Below, piece by piece: positions 19,785 through 19,928 of a stretch of 19,928 nucleotides of DNA. Location: assembly GCA_014729145.1 (NCBI GenBank), contig WJKL01000009.1:1-19928 (forward strand), in the 5' to 3' direction. The position numbers and the translations under genes are program-made. The stretch's first letter is position 1, and every line of letters begins with the position of its first letter. The notes under the pieces were generated by a model, which was not told the origin of the DNA, did not search any database, and saw only the letters and a list, made by a program, of their open reading frames with translations. This DNA is from Candidatus Woesearchaeota archaeon. Its GTDB lineage: Archaea; Nanobdellota; Nanobdellia; Woesearchaeales; WJKL01.

Positions 19785-19928
19785 TTATTTCTTCTTGTCT
19801 TTGTTTTTCTTTTTCTTGTCTTTTTCTTCGTACTCTGCATCCACTACTTCTTCATCTTCTTTGTTGTTTTTGTTGTCTTTCTTAGCTTTGTTGTCTTTCT
19901 TAGCTTTTTGTTTCTGCTGTTTTGCCTG
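19785..19928 (-). CDS. dnaK: C-terminal end of chaperone DnaK (partial)
   Basis: The last 47 codons of a minus-strand gene run in from the right edge and stop at 19785. The signature EEVVDAEYEE is the end of Hsp70/DnaK proteins. It is preceded by a Lys/Gln-rich stretch containing two copies of AKKDNK and followed by a long lysine-rich extension (KDKKKKNKDKKK), which is unusual: standard DnaK ends soon after DAEYEE. The extra basic tail may bind nucleic acids or membranes. ATPase and substrate domains lie outside the window. Gene order with dnaJ four genes downstream supports the call. Confidence 0.85.
   Translation of the reverse strand, partial: QAKQQKQKAKKDNKAKKDNKNNKEDEEVVDAEYEEKDKKKKNKDKKK

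Overview
The window looks like part of an AT-rich archaeal chromosome, most likely from a small-genome DPANN lineage (Woesearchaeota/Pacearchaeota-like; the lineage is inference). The archaeal signature comes from a transcription factor B gene, ribosomal protein S3ae (eS1), diphthine-ammonia ligase, an archaeal-type FAD synthase, an AbrB-PhoU regulator, and many starts that lie 25-35 bp downstream of a TATA element with little or no leader. Bacterial-like components sit among them: GyrB, DnaK/DnaJ, a ROK kinase and a GGDEF protein. I see no tRNA, rRNA, CRISPR array, insertion sequence or phage gene. No gene-free stretch exceeds about 220 bp.

Layout. 1-64: 5' end of an unidentified minus-strand gene. 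158-1168: ROK-family kinase. 1245-2723: two abutting plus-strand genes, a RimB-like retropepsin and a RimK-like ATP-grasp ligase that carries an extra AbrB-like C-terminal domain. 2742-4549 (minus): a small helical protein behind three 13-bp tandem repeats, and a divergent APH-type kinase fold that lacks the catalytic Asp. 4635-5582 (minus): AbrB-PhoU regulator, divergent from two small genes (5733-5879 and 5894-6079); a 9-bp inverted repeat lies between the two promoters. 6237-8114: gyrB without a neighbouring gyrA. 8222-8845: eS1. 8917-10614: a signalling cluster with a GAF-GGDEF diguanylate cyclase broken by a +1 frameshift in a G8 tract, a probable degenerate GGDEF protein and a 69-residue protein. 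10629-10886 (minus): small YkgJ-like Cys-cluster protein. 11050-11423: two tiny membrane proteins behind a perfect 19-bp tandem duplication. 11485-12819 (minus): four-CBS-motif protein and a TPR protein, the latter sharing a 51-bp divergent promoter region with FAD synthase (12871-13248). 13232-14050 (minus): asparagine-synthase-type ATP pyrophosphatase. 14268-15591: TFB and a small unknown protein. 15580-16254 (minus): Dph6. 16342-17073: lipoprotein. 17074-19928 (minus): a chaperone cluster in transcription order dnaK (only the C-terminus is inside), NUDIX, HAD, HD, dnaJ.

How the genes work together. Translation and transcription housekeeping (eS1, TFB, Dph6) is interleaved with topology control (GyrB), protein folding (DnaK/DnaJ) and several sensing or regulatory proteins (GGDEF, CBS, PhoU, pseudokinase). 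The best candidate for something undescribed is the GGDEF cluster: an archaeal diguanylate cyclase with a canonical GGEEF active site and an RxxD inhibitory site, interrupted exactly in the active-site glycine codons, followed by an apparently degenerate GGDEF-like protein and an orphan. The RimB/RimK-AbrB pair is second, because the classical RimK substrate (bacterial ribosomal protein S6) is not expected in an archaeon.
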